From Urophycis tenuis (taxonomy: Eukaryota > Chordata > Actinopteri > Gadiformes > Phycidae): DNA of 64,000 nucleotides. The stretch lies in NCBI GenBank assembly GCA_036785325.1, contig JAXIVH010000007.1:10799219-10863218 (forward strand). Direction: 5' to 3'. The notes below the pieces were generated by a model. It had not been told where the DNA came from. It worked only from the letters and a program-made list of their open reading frames with translations, and searched no databases. Below are positions 33,970 through 44,270 of the stretch, one piece after another; positions within the stretch are counted from its first letter, which is position 1, and each line of letters starts with the position of its first letter. The position numbers and the translations under genes were made by a program.

Positions 33970-34376
33970 ATGTCAGTCCTCTTTCTACTTGTAGTTTGGA
34001 ATTTAACAGGTAAGTCTCGGCCCACCTAAAATATCAGATCGAATATTAAAAGATTTGTGTCTTAACATGTTCACAGATAAACCTTCTATTCTACAGGTGT
34101 TTATGGTGTTGACCTGACTCTTGTCAAGAAGGAAGAGAACAGTTTAGAAGGTACAACTGTTACTCTGTCCTACAGGCTCTCTGGAACTGCTGATTATAAT
34201 GACAATTTCTTCTGGTACCGTCAGTACCCTGGAGAACCACCACAGTTCCTCATCAAAGAATACATGGAGGTATCTGGATTAAGTTTTAAAAAGGACAAAG
34301 AGAGACGAGTGATTGCTCTGGAAATCTTCTCTGCTGCAGTGACAGACTCTGCTCTGTACTGCTGTGCTGTGAGACC
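33970..34376 (+). CDS. TCR V segment family C (C3), Cys-less FR1, family-B CDR2/FR3, YCC at the end
   Basis: The leader exon is 33970-34009 (MSVLFLLVVWNLT). The V exon 34097-34376 is open: GVYGVDLTLVK, TTVTLSYRLSG, NFFWYRQYPGEPPQF, then B-type LIKEYMEVSG and KKDKERRV. FR3 reads IALEIFSAAV. The end is DSALYCCAVRP: the residue before the second cysteine is also Cys (TAC changed to TGC). The FR1 cysteine is Tyr, as in all C copies, so this domain has two adjacent cysteines and none in FR1. Splice sites and heptamer are normal. Confidence 0.8.
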
Positions 34377-34414
34377 CACAGTGGCAGGAAACCCAGACTC
34401 CCTGTACCAAAACC
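34377..34414 (+). promoter_or_regulatory. 23-type RSS of V-C3
   Basis: CACAGTG, 22-bp spacer, ACCAAAACC at 34406-34414. Confidence 0.85.
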
Positions 34415-34544
34415 TCTCAGCTGTTCAGTCACGCTAAGAAAGTGTAGAACCCTGGGTTTACATCTGCATGTGTCATTTGAAATATTTAGTTGATATCTTT
34501 AACAGATATAACTTCTTTTTGATTGCTTATATTGAGTCAGTTTG

Positions 34545-34695
34545 CGGTAACAGAGGAGGATGTCATTGCTGCTGAAGGAGACACAGTTAGTCTATGATGT
34601 AACTTTGAGACTGACGTTACCCCATATTTGTTCTGGTACAAACAAGAGCTCAATGACTTCCCCAGGTTCATGCTACAATGCTCTATATATGGAGG
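34545..34695 (+). pseudogene. Decayed family D V segment, FR1-FR2 part
   Basis: Near-identical to 21205-21355; it shows EEDVIAAEGDTVSL, a stop, then PYLFWYKQELNDFPRFML. Confidence 0.7.
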
Positions 34696-34794
34696 ATATA
34701 ACTAATCACACTTCCCTGTTCCCCTGAGACCAGAGCCCAGATATTGTTGATACAACACATCACCTTTATAGTAATGTTATTTATTGTATTTATT

Positions 34795-35265
34795 CTTAAC
34801 TGCCTTTGCACCCCCCATTCCCATACCCATACAACCCATATTCATCTGTTGTATCCGTTCTATTATACTGTTATACTGCACTAGAGCACTACTGCACTAC
34901 CTGCACACTCACTTATATTATATCGCTATTATTCGGACTTCTTGCACATTGTACATTGTTTACACTTTTTACTTTCATGTTTATGCTACTGTTAGTAACC
35001 GTTTAATACCTTGATGATCACTACCTCCATCTGCACTGTTTGTCACTTTATTAACTACCAATAATTACCGTCACTTTAATAACCACTCTCACTTCATGTT
35101 TTTCAATGTTTTGCACCTTACTCTGCACTCCTGCATTTTAAACCTGTACCTTATCGCACATTTGCACTTCGGGTTAGAACGCCAACTGCATTTTTTTGTC
35201 CCTGTACTTGTACTCTGCACAATGACAATAAAGTTGAATCTAATCTAATCTAATCTAATCTCATC
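34795..35265 (+). mobile_element. LINE 3' UTR remnant with (TCTAA)n tail
   Basis: Same insertion as at 21450-21910, in the sister cassette. Confidence 0.6.
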
Positions 35266-35543
35266 ACAACATTTATTTCAAATTTTAATTCTAATTATTT
35301 ATAACAATTATTTCCTGAAGACATTGATTATTTTTTTAAAATTGAAAAATTCTGAACTTAAAATAGTTTGGTCACCATGCTGGTAAAGTCTCCACAAGTA
35401 AACCAATCTGTTTTTCTACTGTACCTCTTAAAGTGATTCTGAAGGTGAGCTCTCCTATCCACCACTAGAGGTCAGTATTATCAAGTAGGTGTTGAACTAT
35501 TTCATCAACATGTCTGGTCTTTGTGTCTTTAACAGCTGGTACC

Positions 35544-35603
35544 ATGAAGAGAATAAGCCTCATACTTGAGCTGAACACCAGATGGTTTCTCCTGTTGCTG
35601 TGA
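35544..35603 (+). other. Upstream ORF before V-A4
   Basis: Same 19-codon frame and spacing as at 10324 and 22188. Confidence 0.4.
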
Positions 35604-35616
35604 ACCTGCTGCTGAG

Positions 35617-36104
35617 ATGGAAACCTGGCTGTGGATTATTACTGCTGCTCTTCTGTCTGGTGAGATGAACACCTCATGCTTCACACTACATAAAGGACTG
35701 AATTACCAAACATGTTATTAATATTGGTTGTTGTTATCATTATTCAGTTGAGTTCTTTATGGTCCATGTCAATCTAACACCTCCATTATGTGGACTTTTT
35801 CCAGGGCTGATAGCTGGGGACTCCATCTCTCCTGATGAACTGGAAGTCAGTGGAAAAGAGGGACAATCTGTGAAGCTCAGATGCTCCTACGATACAAGTG
35901 ATTATACTCCTTTGCTTTTCTGGTACAGACATCATTCTAACCAGGCTCCTCAGTTTATACTCTGGAAAAAAGCAAAATCATGGAGTGGTGAACATATTCC
36001 TGACACTCGTTTTCAGTCCACAACATCCAGAACATCAACTGAACTCACCATAACACAGCTAACCCTGGCAGACTCAGCTCTCTACTACTGTGCTCTGAGG
36101 AGGG
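35617..36104 (+). CDS. TCR V segment family A (A4), intact
   Basis: The leader exon 35617-35659 reads METWLWIITAALLS and the donor is gtgag. The V exon 35805-36104 is open: GLIAGDSISPDELEV, KLRCSYDTSDYTP, LFWYRHHSNQAPQF, TELTITQLTLADSALYYC, ALRR. Both cysteines and the tryptophan are kept. CDR1 and CDR2 (KKAKSWSGEH) differ from A1 and A3, as expected of functional paralogues. A relic of family D follows at about 36358-36418, and a large Gypsy insertion starts at 36481. Confidence 0.92.
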
Positions 36105-36143
36105 CACAGTGATAGAAAGTGTAGAGGAGCCTTTACATAAACC
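36105..36143 (+). promoter_or_regulatory. 23-RSS of V-A4
   Basis: CACAGTG, 23-bp spacer, ACATAAACC at 36135-36143. Confidence 0.9.
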
Positions 36144-36357
36144 TGAAGACAATGATCTCCCTATTCTTCAAAGAGGAGGGAAGTGGTAATCACACCACAA
36201 CTGTCTATCAGATGGATTGTGGCTCTTCATTGTTTATCAGAGACACTGTGGTTACACCTGCTACTGATTCATGGTAGCAGGACCCACATGAGTAAAGAAT
36301 CTAAATGAATGATCACTCAGCTGTACTGAAGCATTCAGTACTGAACACAAGAGTCAA

Positions 36358-36418
36358 ACACAAATAGGTGCCCAAACCCAAAACACATCAGCTCCTCTGA
36401 GGACCCAGGTCCTGTTGG
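36358..36418 (+). pseudogene. Relic of V family D, FR3 part
   Basis: Matches the relics at 624 and 11101 (acacatcagctcctctgagg). Confidence 0.5.
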
Positions 36419-36480
36419 TCCAACATGTAGAGGTATCATGACATACACTACAGACACAGAGTCACCGAGGATCATCTAGT

Positions 36481-36642
36481 TGTTATGTTTTTACTGTGGG
36501 GAGTACGGTAAAAGATCACGCAAGGCTTTATGGGAAGCCAATGTTTTGGTTATGTGTCATGCTGCAAACGGAGTAAAGAGGTTGAGTTAGGTCCGTCTCC
36601 TGAGTCTTCATTTTGATAATATGAAAGAAGTTTTCCCTGGAC
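36481..36642 (+). repeat. 5' LTR of the Gypsy composite (approximate end)
   Basis: Begins TGTTATG after catctagt and probably ends ..CCTGGACA before the primer-site region. Shared blocks with 47776-47907 include CAAGGCTTTAT and TTTTGGTTATGTGTCATGC. Confidence 0.6.
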
Positions 36643-36652
36643 AAAAAAAAGT

Positions 36653-37270
36653 GGCGATGAGGATGGGATTCTTTCACGCAGGCGAGTCGAGGTAGTTGAT
36701 GGGAGTTTTCAAATTCAGTGTTTGGCGTAACATAGATTCTGGTTCGGTGTGGAGATGTGGAATGGACGACTGATAGCGGCGACAGGGCTTGTTTGATGAT
36801 CTTCCACCACAACCTGATAAAAGGATGGCAGGAATTATTGGGAATATTGGTCCTTTTAACGTGCATGTGTAGCGGCTTTGTACTCTCTTGTTGCGTTGTG
36901 TATTTCACAAAAGAAGACCGTCACTTTTGGCACTCTTGCCGTTTACTGCAAACACAAGGATCAACACACAGTCAGTCCCGGTTTCCCCTCACACACACAC
37001 ATATACATCAAGGGAGACAGCAAGGTCCGACTGTTCATTTAGTATTAAATTGAACATACATAACGAACAAAATATAATATACCTGGCAGAAGGGTAAACA
37101 CACAGTCAGTCCCGTTTTCCCCTCACACACACACATATACATCTGCAATGTAAAAGGAAAAGCAAGTGCATGTTAGCTAACCACGTGTAATTAATATAAA
37201 ACAATAGCGGAACTCACAACACATGCACCTACCAGGGGAGACAGCAAGGTCCGACTGTTGCTCTCCCCAG
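36653..37270. other. Noncoding stretch after the 5' LTR, with short direct duplications
   Basis: cccctcacacacacacatat with its neighbours occurs at about 36982 and 37119. ggagacagcaaggtccgact occurs at about 37013 and 37236. The frames in 36528-37097 look accidental. Confidence 0.4.
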
Positions 37271-37292
37271 GGGTTCTTCTTCTTCTTCTTCC

Positions 37293-37571
37293 CTATTGTT
37301 TTACGGCAGTTTGCATCCGTTCGTTCGTTGCATTACCGCCCCCTTCTCCAACCTCCCTCATAAATCCCAACACAACCTTTCTTCCTTCCTTTATTCCCAA
37401 ACTCTCTACCACTGCTTTAAACCCATTAACCCTCACTCCAATTCTCCTCAACTTCTCAAACATTCTTCTCCTCTCATTTCCATACCTCACACATTCACAC
37501 AACACATGCTCAACAGTTTCACTCCGCCCACACTCATACACCCCACTATCATGTTTCCCCATCAACCTCAA
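37293..37571 (-). pseudogene. C-terminal end of LINE ORF2
   Basis: Reads HDSGVYECGRSETVEHVLCE, then CVRYGNERRRMFEKLR. This Cys/His cluster pattern (C-x1-C ... H-x3-C) is usual at the end of I/R1-type ORF2 proteins. It ends in a stop close to the 3' tail. Confidence 0.55.
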
Positions 37572-37657
37572 CCCCTCATTTAAACAACTATGCCCTATTC
37601 TAACCCTAGCTACTACAACCTGCTCTCTACTACCCCCTCCCCACCTACGTACACCCC

Positions 37658-38913
37658 CTACCTCTTCAACTCCCTATACACTTCCTCCCACTTCAACCCC
37701 TTTTCCCCTAGATGACACCCTGCCGCCTTGACCACTAGCCTCACCCTCTCCTCCAGCTTCCCCCTATCCCCCTTCAACACTGCATTCACCACCCCTGCCA
37801 CAAACACCACCATCTTCCTCCTTTCCTCCCTCATCTTCTCTTCTACCTGCCCCATGACCTCCTCCATCCCACGTTTTACAGCCTCCTCCATCCCACGCCT
37901 CACCTCCACCCTTATTTCTTCCAACGCCCCTATCACCTTCACCATCTCTCTCCTCACCACCCTCGCCACCATCCCCTCCTCCTCCCTTCCTCCCTCTGTT
38001 CCTCCTCTCACCTCCTCTCTTCCTCCCGCCATCTCCTTCCCTTTCTTCAACGCCTCCGCATACGTAACTCCCTCCTTCCTTTTAATACCCTGCACCACTT
38101 CTTCTAGCCTGACCCTCTCACACCCCCTATATCCTGTCCTGTGTTCTCCTCCACAATAATAACACTTAATAATAATAACACAATAATAATAACCTTTTCC
38201 CCACAATCCTTAAACTCATGGCCCACCTCCCCACACTTTCCACATCTCCTCTCCTTCTTACACTGCCTTGCCATGTGGCCGAACTCCTGGCACTGGTAGC
38301 ATCTCACTGGGTTTTCCACATACTCCCTGACATCAAAATGAGCCTTCCCTACCCAAATCTCCTGTGGCAACCTGTCTCCCTCCACCTCTATATACACAGT
38401 CTCCGTCTTTTTCCTCACTCCATCTCCTCCCCTCGTCAGCCTCTTCGCCAAGACTACCTTCTCTCCCCCTCCTCCTATCCCTGTGTCCTCTACTTCCTTA
38501 ACATTCACATACAACGGCACCCTAGCTATGCCCCTAGTCCTCCCCCCCTGCGCTCTCCTACTAACCCTGAATTCACCACCTTGACCCCTGCAAACTCCTT
38601 CTTCCCCAACACAGCTCTAACCTTCTCCTGACTCTCACACCCTACCAACAGATTTCCATCATTCAGTACCCTCACAAACTCCACATTCCCAAAGCCTTCA
38701 TCATCACCTTTGTCAACTCCTTCAGTTTCATTGATTTAATCCTTTTCTGTCCCTCCTCATCAAACCTTACCACCACCTTGTTCCCTTCACTACCTCTCCC
38801 TCCTTTCTTCCTCCCTATACCCTCCTCGTCCTCCTCACTAGACACCTCCTCACGGCCTCTTTTCCATGATCCTCTATCCTCCTCCATCCCACCTTCCTCC
38901 TCCCTATTCCTTC

Positions 38914-38944
<31 letters not shown>

Positions 38945-38956
38945 ACACACACTCAC
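37658..38956 (-). pseudogene. LINE ORF1 protein with zinc knuckles, frameshifted
   Basis: Three minus-strand frames follow one another. The N-terminal piece (38956-38672) is charged and Glu-rich, with VVVRFDEEGQKRIKSM. The middle piece (38520-38104) has an RRM-like stretch (VPLYVNVKEVED type; here MPLYVNVKEVED) and two CCHC knuckles, CYQCQEFGHMARQC and CGKCGEVGHEFKDC. The last (38206-37658) has a third, CYYCGGEHRTGYRGC, and a coiled, Glu/Arg-rich tail. Three knuckles after an RRM-like domain fit the nucleic-acid-binding ORF1p of I-type LINEs. A (TTA/ATA)n slip near 38160 separates the last two frames. Confidence 0.6.
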
Positions 38957-38987
38957 TCACTCACTCACTCACTCACTCACTCACTCG
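38913..38987. repeat. Compound microsatellite: (C)n, (AC)n, (ACTC)n
   Basis: A run of about 18 C is followed by alternating AC and then ACTC units, at the 5' end of the minus-strand LINE. Confidence 0.9.
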
Positions 38988-39408
38988 CAACCAATCGCAC
39001 TCACTCACTCGCCATCAATCGCACTCTCGTACTCACAATACTCTCCACCACTTTGCTACCAACCTCAAACCACTAAAGAAGAAGGACAAAGAAAACGCCA
39101 CCACCAGTTTCGCTGCCAAATCAAACCGCGCGCCAACCCTCAACCTCTACGACAACGTCTCTCAAACACTCCTCCAAGCAACCTCACGCCGACATGGCGG
39201 ACCGAACTGCCTCAAAACCCTCCCCAGGGGTTGCACAATCCTAACCCGCAGGGGTGCTGCCTTCAATCCCATAGGACAATTAAGTGTGCGTATAGATTTT
39301 ATGGCAAGTGGAATCATCTTCATTTGAACTCTGTTACACATGCAGAACAAGGAGCTCATACTCTGAGCCAACTTCATCCAAGCTAACAACATTCGTGAGA
39401 ACAAAGTA

Positions 39409-39768
39409 GTGCCAACTTTCCTGGCAGTAATGGGGCCAAAAACATCTATCTATAACATCTATCTATTACAGGATTTGCTACAACCCACAAAGCCGGTAAC
39501 AAAGACTTACGAGGAGTTAGTTCAGGTCTTGACTCAACATTATACACTGAAGCCGTTGTTTATTGCCAAAAGATTCCAATTTCACAAGCGTGACCAAGAA
39601 GCTGGGGATTCAGCTACCGTGTTTGTTGCTACAATAAGAAAGCTGGCGGAACATTGTGAATTTGGAGCGGGTTTAAATTAATTTTTGCGAGACAGACTGG
39701 TATGTCACCTTAGAGATGAAGCAGCACAGAGAAAACTGTTGAATGTGGGTGATCTGACTGTAGCAGGA
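39409..39768 (+). pseudogene. Gypsy gag, capsid part
   Basis: The frame contains YEELVQVLTQHYTLKPL, ERF-like AKRFQFHKRDQEAGDSATVF and IRKLAEHCEFG, the hallmark of the retrotransposon gag capsid region in Ty3/Gypsy. A TAA follows at 39679-39681; after it the same protein continues (FLRDRLVCHLRDEAAQRKLL) to about 39765, where a large insert begins. The continuation lies at 41433. Confidence 0.75.
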
Positions 39769-39772
39769 TGAT

Positions 39773-41430
39773 GTCTGCCAGCATCATCCATGGCAGTGGC
39801 CTGCCACGTTATCTACCTTGCCCCAGCAGCCAATCACTGCCAGAAGTCTGCTATAAAGGCAGCCGGTGGGCAGATGGATGTTCTTTGATTGAGGACTGAG
39901 ACACGCCCACTTCCGGGCCGCTTCACTTCCGGGGCCTGCTGTTTGTGGCGTTAGGTATGAGCGCGGTTGGGTTTGCTGCCGAGGGTTTGTTTGGTCGCTG
40001 TTTTACGCGGCATTGTATTTGTCACAGGCTTTCTCCAGGGTGGCTTTGCTAGTGGTGAGGGCGTCTGTGGGACGCAACGATCGCCGCGGCTCCTGCTGCA
40101 CTGGCCGGCGTGGTTCTCTCCTTGGGTGGTCTCCTCTCCCCCCTGTGCGGTGCGTGCTTTTACACGGCGGAACGGTAAGTCGGCCCGCCCGACGCATCCC
40201 GTAGCCACGCTGTCAATGTTTTATTAAATCCGTATATTTATCGCAGGAGCTGTTGTAACGTGTGTGGAGCCGCAGCTGCCAACGCTAGCCTGCCCTGAAA
40301 CACTGCTGCTTTGCTTCCGGCTGCTTTGCCTTCGGCTGCTTTGCCGTCGGCCGTTTGTCTCCCCACTGGTTTGTTTGTTGTCCACGCTCCGGCCCAGGCT
40401 CACGCCCACCACCGGACACCGTATAGCGGTGGCCTTGGGTTCGGGTCCGCTGGACCCATTCTACAGACCAGCGGTTTTAGAACATACCCGCTTGTAAAGT
40501 GTGTTGCCCTATCTTGTACCCGGGTGGCTCAGGATTATTTTCCTTTTGTTAGTTTATTTCTTTATTAGCCAATTTGGGTTTTCTTTGGTTGGTTACGAGC
40601 CTGCATTATAATTTTGTCTAGTGCATTTTGTTTGTATATTTAGCCAATGGTTGTTTCCTTTTGTTCGGTTATGGGCTTGACCTTTTAATTTTGTTTAGTT
40701 ATTTTGTAGTTAACTTAAGTTTCCTTCTCTTAGGTTGGAGTGTTTAATTAATTCATTTGGGTTATTTTCGTATATATTTTTATTAATTTAGGTCCTGGTG
40801 CAGTCATGTTTTGTATTCCTTTGGGTTTTTTTAATTTGATCCCCTTTTGTTTATGTAGGTGATATTTGATTTTCTGAGTTTCTTTTGTGTAGAGGATTCC
40901 CCATCCCTAATTTTGATTTGTTCTGTCCCAGCAGCTGAGGACCCACGGTGGTGGAGCTGGTTGGTGGTGGGAACCCTTTTCCTGTGTGCTGTGCGGCCGC
41001 CTCACCGGGTTCTCTGTAACGACGCACCCCCTTGTGTGTGTGTGTGTGTGTTTGGGTGTTGGTGGGTGCGAGTGTGTCAGGTTTGTGTGAGGTGGTGCCC
41101 CTTCTAGGGTTCCTGGCTGTCCTCACGGTCCACTCCCCCCTGGTATCCCTCAGCTCTGGGTCAGTTCTTCCCTTTCCCCGCTCCCTTTGCAAGTCTTTTA
41201 TGGGTTTTTTTCTTTTGGAAACGTGTTTTAACTTGATTATTTGATGTGATCCAATAAAAATATAATTGTACACCTGAAACCACGTTCTCATGCGTACCAG
41301 TTGACGAACCTGGGTGCCTTTAGCCTACCCTTACATCCTTATCAGTTAATCTTAATTCCCTGGGTGAAAGTCCCAGGGTGGCGTTGTCTGGCTTGCCTGT
41401 GTTAATTAACTTAAACCAGTACCGCTCGCC
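39773..41430 (+). mobile_element. Insertion in gag, probably a long solo LTR
   Basis: The gag reading stops at about 39768 and resumes at about 41433 (TLEKALSIS). ATGA lies at both junctions (39769-39772 and about 41434). The insert starts TGTCTGCCAGC, has AATAAAAATA near 41254 and ends CTCGCCAC. No coding region is recognisable. Open frames in the GC-rich part (39967-40500) look accidental. Confidence 0.45.
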
Positions 41431-41432
41431 AC

Positions 41433-41700
41433 ATGACATTAGAAAAGGCCCTTAGCATCAGTGTTTAAATGAAAATGGCTTCACAGGAGGCTCAACAGCT
41501 ACATGCAACTAGCAAAGTGCACACAGTAAGTGTAGAGAAACAAAGTTGACAGGGGTCATGTTACCGCTGTGGCAGATTGGGACATCTGGCCATGAAATGT
41601 AGATATAAGGACATGGACTGTCGCAACTGTGGGAACTGATGCCACATTGAGCGTGTTTGTCAAAGTAAAAGGAACGCTGGAAGAGTGTTGAAGGCTGAAA
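41433..41700 (+). pseudogene. Gypsy gag continued, zinc-knuckle part
   Basis: Reads TLEKALSIS, then with stops CYRCGRLGHLAMKC and CRNCGN, a stop, CHIERVC: two CCHC knuckles of the nucleocapsid. The stops show decay. Bases 41700-42078 should hold the protease, but I see only scattered similarity. Confidence 0.7.
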
Positions 41701-42078
41701 ATAAACAAGAATATAGGAAGGAAAAGAAGAAAAGACCCGTTCACACAAAGACAACAACAGGAACTGTCTAGTGAGTCCACTGAGGATGAACATCAGCATC
41801 CATTCTCTCAGAAAAAGATTACAGGACTTACCTGCGACCTCTGGCCATAAGACCTTCCGACACCAGGTTCACCTACCTCGAAGCATCATAGCCCATGGCC
41901 GGCATGACTGATGCGACTGTGGAAAGCAACAGCCAAGTGAGGAAACTTCCAATCTATGTGGTTAAAGGTAATTACCCTGCCATCCTAGGCTGCGTATGGG
42001 TAGAAAAAATGAGAATGAACTAGTAACGTGTGAAGATGCTGTCACCCATTGCCACTGAATTAACCACCAATTTGAGGC

Positions 42079-42400
42079 GTGACAGTTTTCAAAAATGAGC
42101 TAGGCAATATGAAAGACATCACAGTAAAGCTTAGTATTAAGGGCAATGCATCCCCAAAGTTCTTGAAGGCAAGACCAGTTCCATATGCAATACATGAGAA
42201 AGTTGACAGGGAACTTGATGCTCTGGTCAACTGCGGTGTTCTGGACCCTGTGGCTATCAGTGAGTGGGCCAGGCCTATTGTTCCTGTGCCAAAGAAGAAT
42301 GGAGAAAATCAGATATGCAGAGATTTCAAAGTGACTCGGAATCCGGAACTGGCAGCTGAACAATATCCTCTCTCCCATATTTGGCGTTCGTCGGTTTCAC
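42079..42400 (+). pseudogene. Gypsy reverse transcriptase, N-terminal part
   Basis: KARPVPYAIHEKVDRELDAL, then LVNCGVLDPVAISEWARPIV, PVPKKNGENQICRDFKVT. This is the start of a Ty3/Gypsy RT up to the RICGDFK-type motif. The catalytic core (YLDD) is missing: the sequence jumps near 42395 straight to the RNase H end. Confidence 0.75.
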
Positions 42401-42808
42401 CAGTACTTGTATGGAAGACGATTCACACGTTTTACTGATCACCAACCCCTAACTACAATCCCTGGATGCACTCTGGTACACCGTCACTTGCAGCGAGTCA
42501 CATGCAAAGGTGGGCTCTGCTGTTATCAGGTCACTAATGCATATGTTTACTACTTCAGTCAGGTAAAGGATGCACCTATATCTGCTGCACAAATGAAGAA
42601 GGTGACACGTACTGATCCCGACCTGGCAGGGGTCATGGACATGATGATGAGGGGCCATTACATAAGTGGTGTCCCCAGCATTCAGCCGTACCTCTCCAGG
42701 CAAACAGAATTGTCAGTACGGTCCGGGTGTCTACTCTGGGGAAGGAGGGTGATTATTCCACTACCACAACGCAAAACCATACTGCAACAACTCCATAGAA
42801 CAGAATAG
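42401..42808 (+). pseudogene. Gypsy RNase H end and integrase N-terminus
   Basis: HQYLYGRRFTRFTDHQPLTT is the RNase H TDHxPL motif. Next come FSQVKDAPISAAQMKK and LLWGRRVIIPLPQRKTILQQ, the linker and beginning of the integrase. A second insert then splits the integrase zinc-finger region at about 42810. Confidence 0.7.
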
Positions 42809-42809
42809 A

Positions 42810-44265
42810 ATATAATAGAAATACTTTATTGATCCCTATGTGGCCTGTGGGTTTGGGACTTGACGTCACCTGTTAGGGGACGTACAGGTTAGCAATTGAC
42901 AGCAGGCAGGTGTAAAGACACCTGGGGTCCTAATGCCGGTAGCCGTATAATGTAGCTAGCTGCAAATGGGTTGCAGTGCAGCAGCATTTTCATGGTGTGG
43001 TTCGCAGTGCAAGGTATGTCTCGACTCTCTTGCGGGATTACTATAATGGCTATTTGGGGTCAGTACACTGGGGTAGGTTTTAATTGTCTTTTCGATTGGT
43101 TAGTGTGTTGCTGAGGGCTATCAAACTGTGCACTGTGTGACCGATGACGGCCGGTGTGGAATGCTTAAAGCGACGAACCTGCATCAGGTACACTTTTATC
43201 CCAGCTGCTTGTTATTTCGTGTATTTGGTGTTTGGATTGTAATGAGGTTCAATTATTATATTTTTGCCAGCGTACAGCGTCCTTGGTGGGAGCGTGAACA
43301 CTGCCTACTCACCCATTGTCAGACTGCAAAAAAAGGTATGTTTTCTGTATATGATGTGTTTAGACAAAGCTAACGTGAAACTCATAATAAATGTTTTATT
43401 GTCCTTACTGAAAGTGGCAGTAGCTTATTTTCTTTGGGAAGTGCTACGATTCATGTTTAGCTAATAGGCGCTGTATTAATCGTGTGTGGCGGGGTACATA
43501 GATTGCCTGTGAACCTAGGACGCACTCAACTGGGTCTCTCGTTATTTTGTTTACTTGTTTCTTTAGACGCTACAGCCAATCCGACGGTCGGCTGCTGTTC
43601 TCTTAAATATAACGTAATGTGTGAATGTACAGGTGCTGCTTTTAGGACACTTTTTCATGTATTACCGTGATTTGCGTTGCTTCCCTTTTGTTTGTTTCTT
43701 TTTTTCCTTTCCCCCTAGCCGGTGGACTGTAAGAGAGTTGTGCTTGTAAACAGTTGTGACCACTGGTTAGCGGGGCCCCCTTTTTCAGTTAAATTACATT
43801 TTCCTTTTGTTAGTTTTGTTTGTCATCCCCTGCCCCCCCGATAGGCCTTAGCTTGGGTTGGGCCCATAGAGCGGACTGGTCCGGTGCTCAGCCTTTTCTT
43901 AGTGTTTTCACCCCGATTAGAACAATGTGTGCAGTGTAAAGTGTCCATTGTTTGAGATGGTCCTAAGAGTGTGAGTGCATTGGTGTCTAGACTAAACTTG
44001 CAGAGTGAATTTCTTCTTCTTATGCGGTGCCTTAAATCACGAGTGGTATTAAAACTGAGGCCCGGACAGGCTGTTGTCTATTTGCTCTCCCGGCAAGGCG
44101 TATCCCTTTGTGTTGTGTACTATTTATTGACAACCTAGTGACTCACTTTTATAATCAAGTAAAATAAAGATTGTATTTTGGTATTTGAAGTCGAGCCTGT
44201 GCATGTTATTTTTGGTCCAGCATAGAGCTCCCCTGCTCTTGTCCTAGGGGTGGCGTAGTCTGCAT
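42810..44265. mobile_element. Insert splitting the integrase, LTR-like plus LINE tail piece
   Basis: Begins with taatagaaatactttattgatccc (a minus-strand LINE tail remnant). The remainder has AATAAAG near 44165 and ends ctgcatttacca, and could be another solo LTR. No gene seen. Ends were not resolved. Confidence 0.35.
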
Positions 44266-44270
44266 TTACC

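Larger units (their letters stand above)
37275..38990 (-). mobile_element. I-clade (Nimb-like) LINE, minus strand, internally deleted
   Basis: Read on the minus strand it has ORF1 (38956 to about 37658), then a stretch with the very C-terminus of ORF2 (37571-37293), then a (GAA)n-type tail at about 37285-37275. Nearly all of ORF2, including endonuclease and RT, is missing. It sits inside the Gypsy element. Confidence 0.65.

Noticed and set aside
37258..39386. Plus-strand Pro/Ser/Thr-rich ORFs
   Set aside because: They are antisense to a minus-strand LINE ORF1 with three zinc knuckles; composition follows from the Glu/Lys/Arg-rich coding strand.
39967..40500. GC-rich ORFs on both strands in the gag insert
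   Set aside because: Overlapping frames on both strands without motifs; typical of GC-rich noncoding DNA in an LTR-like insert.
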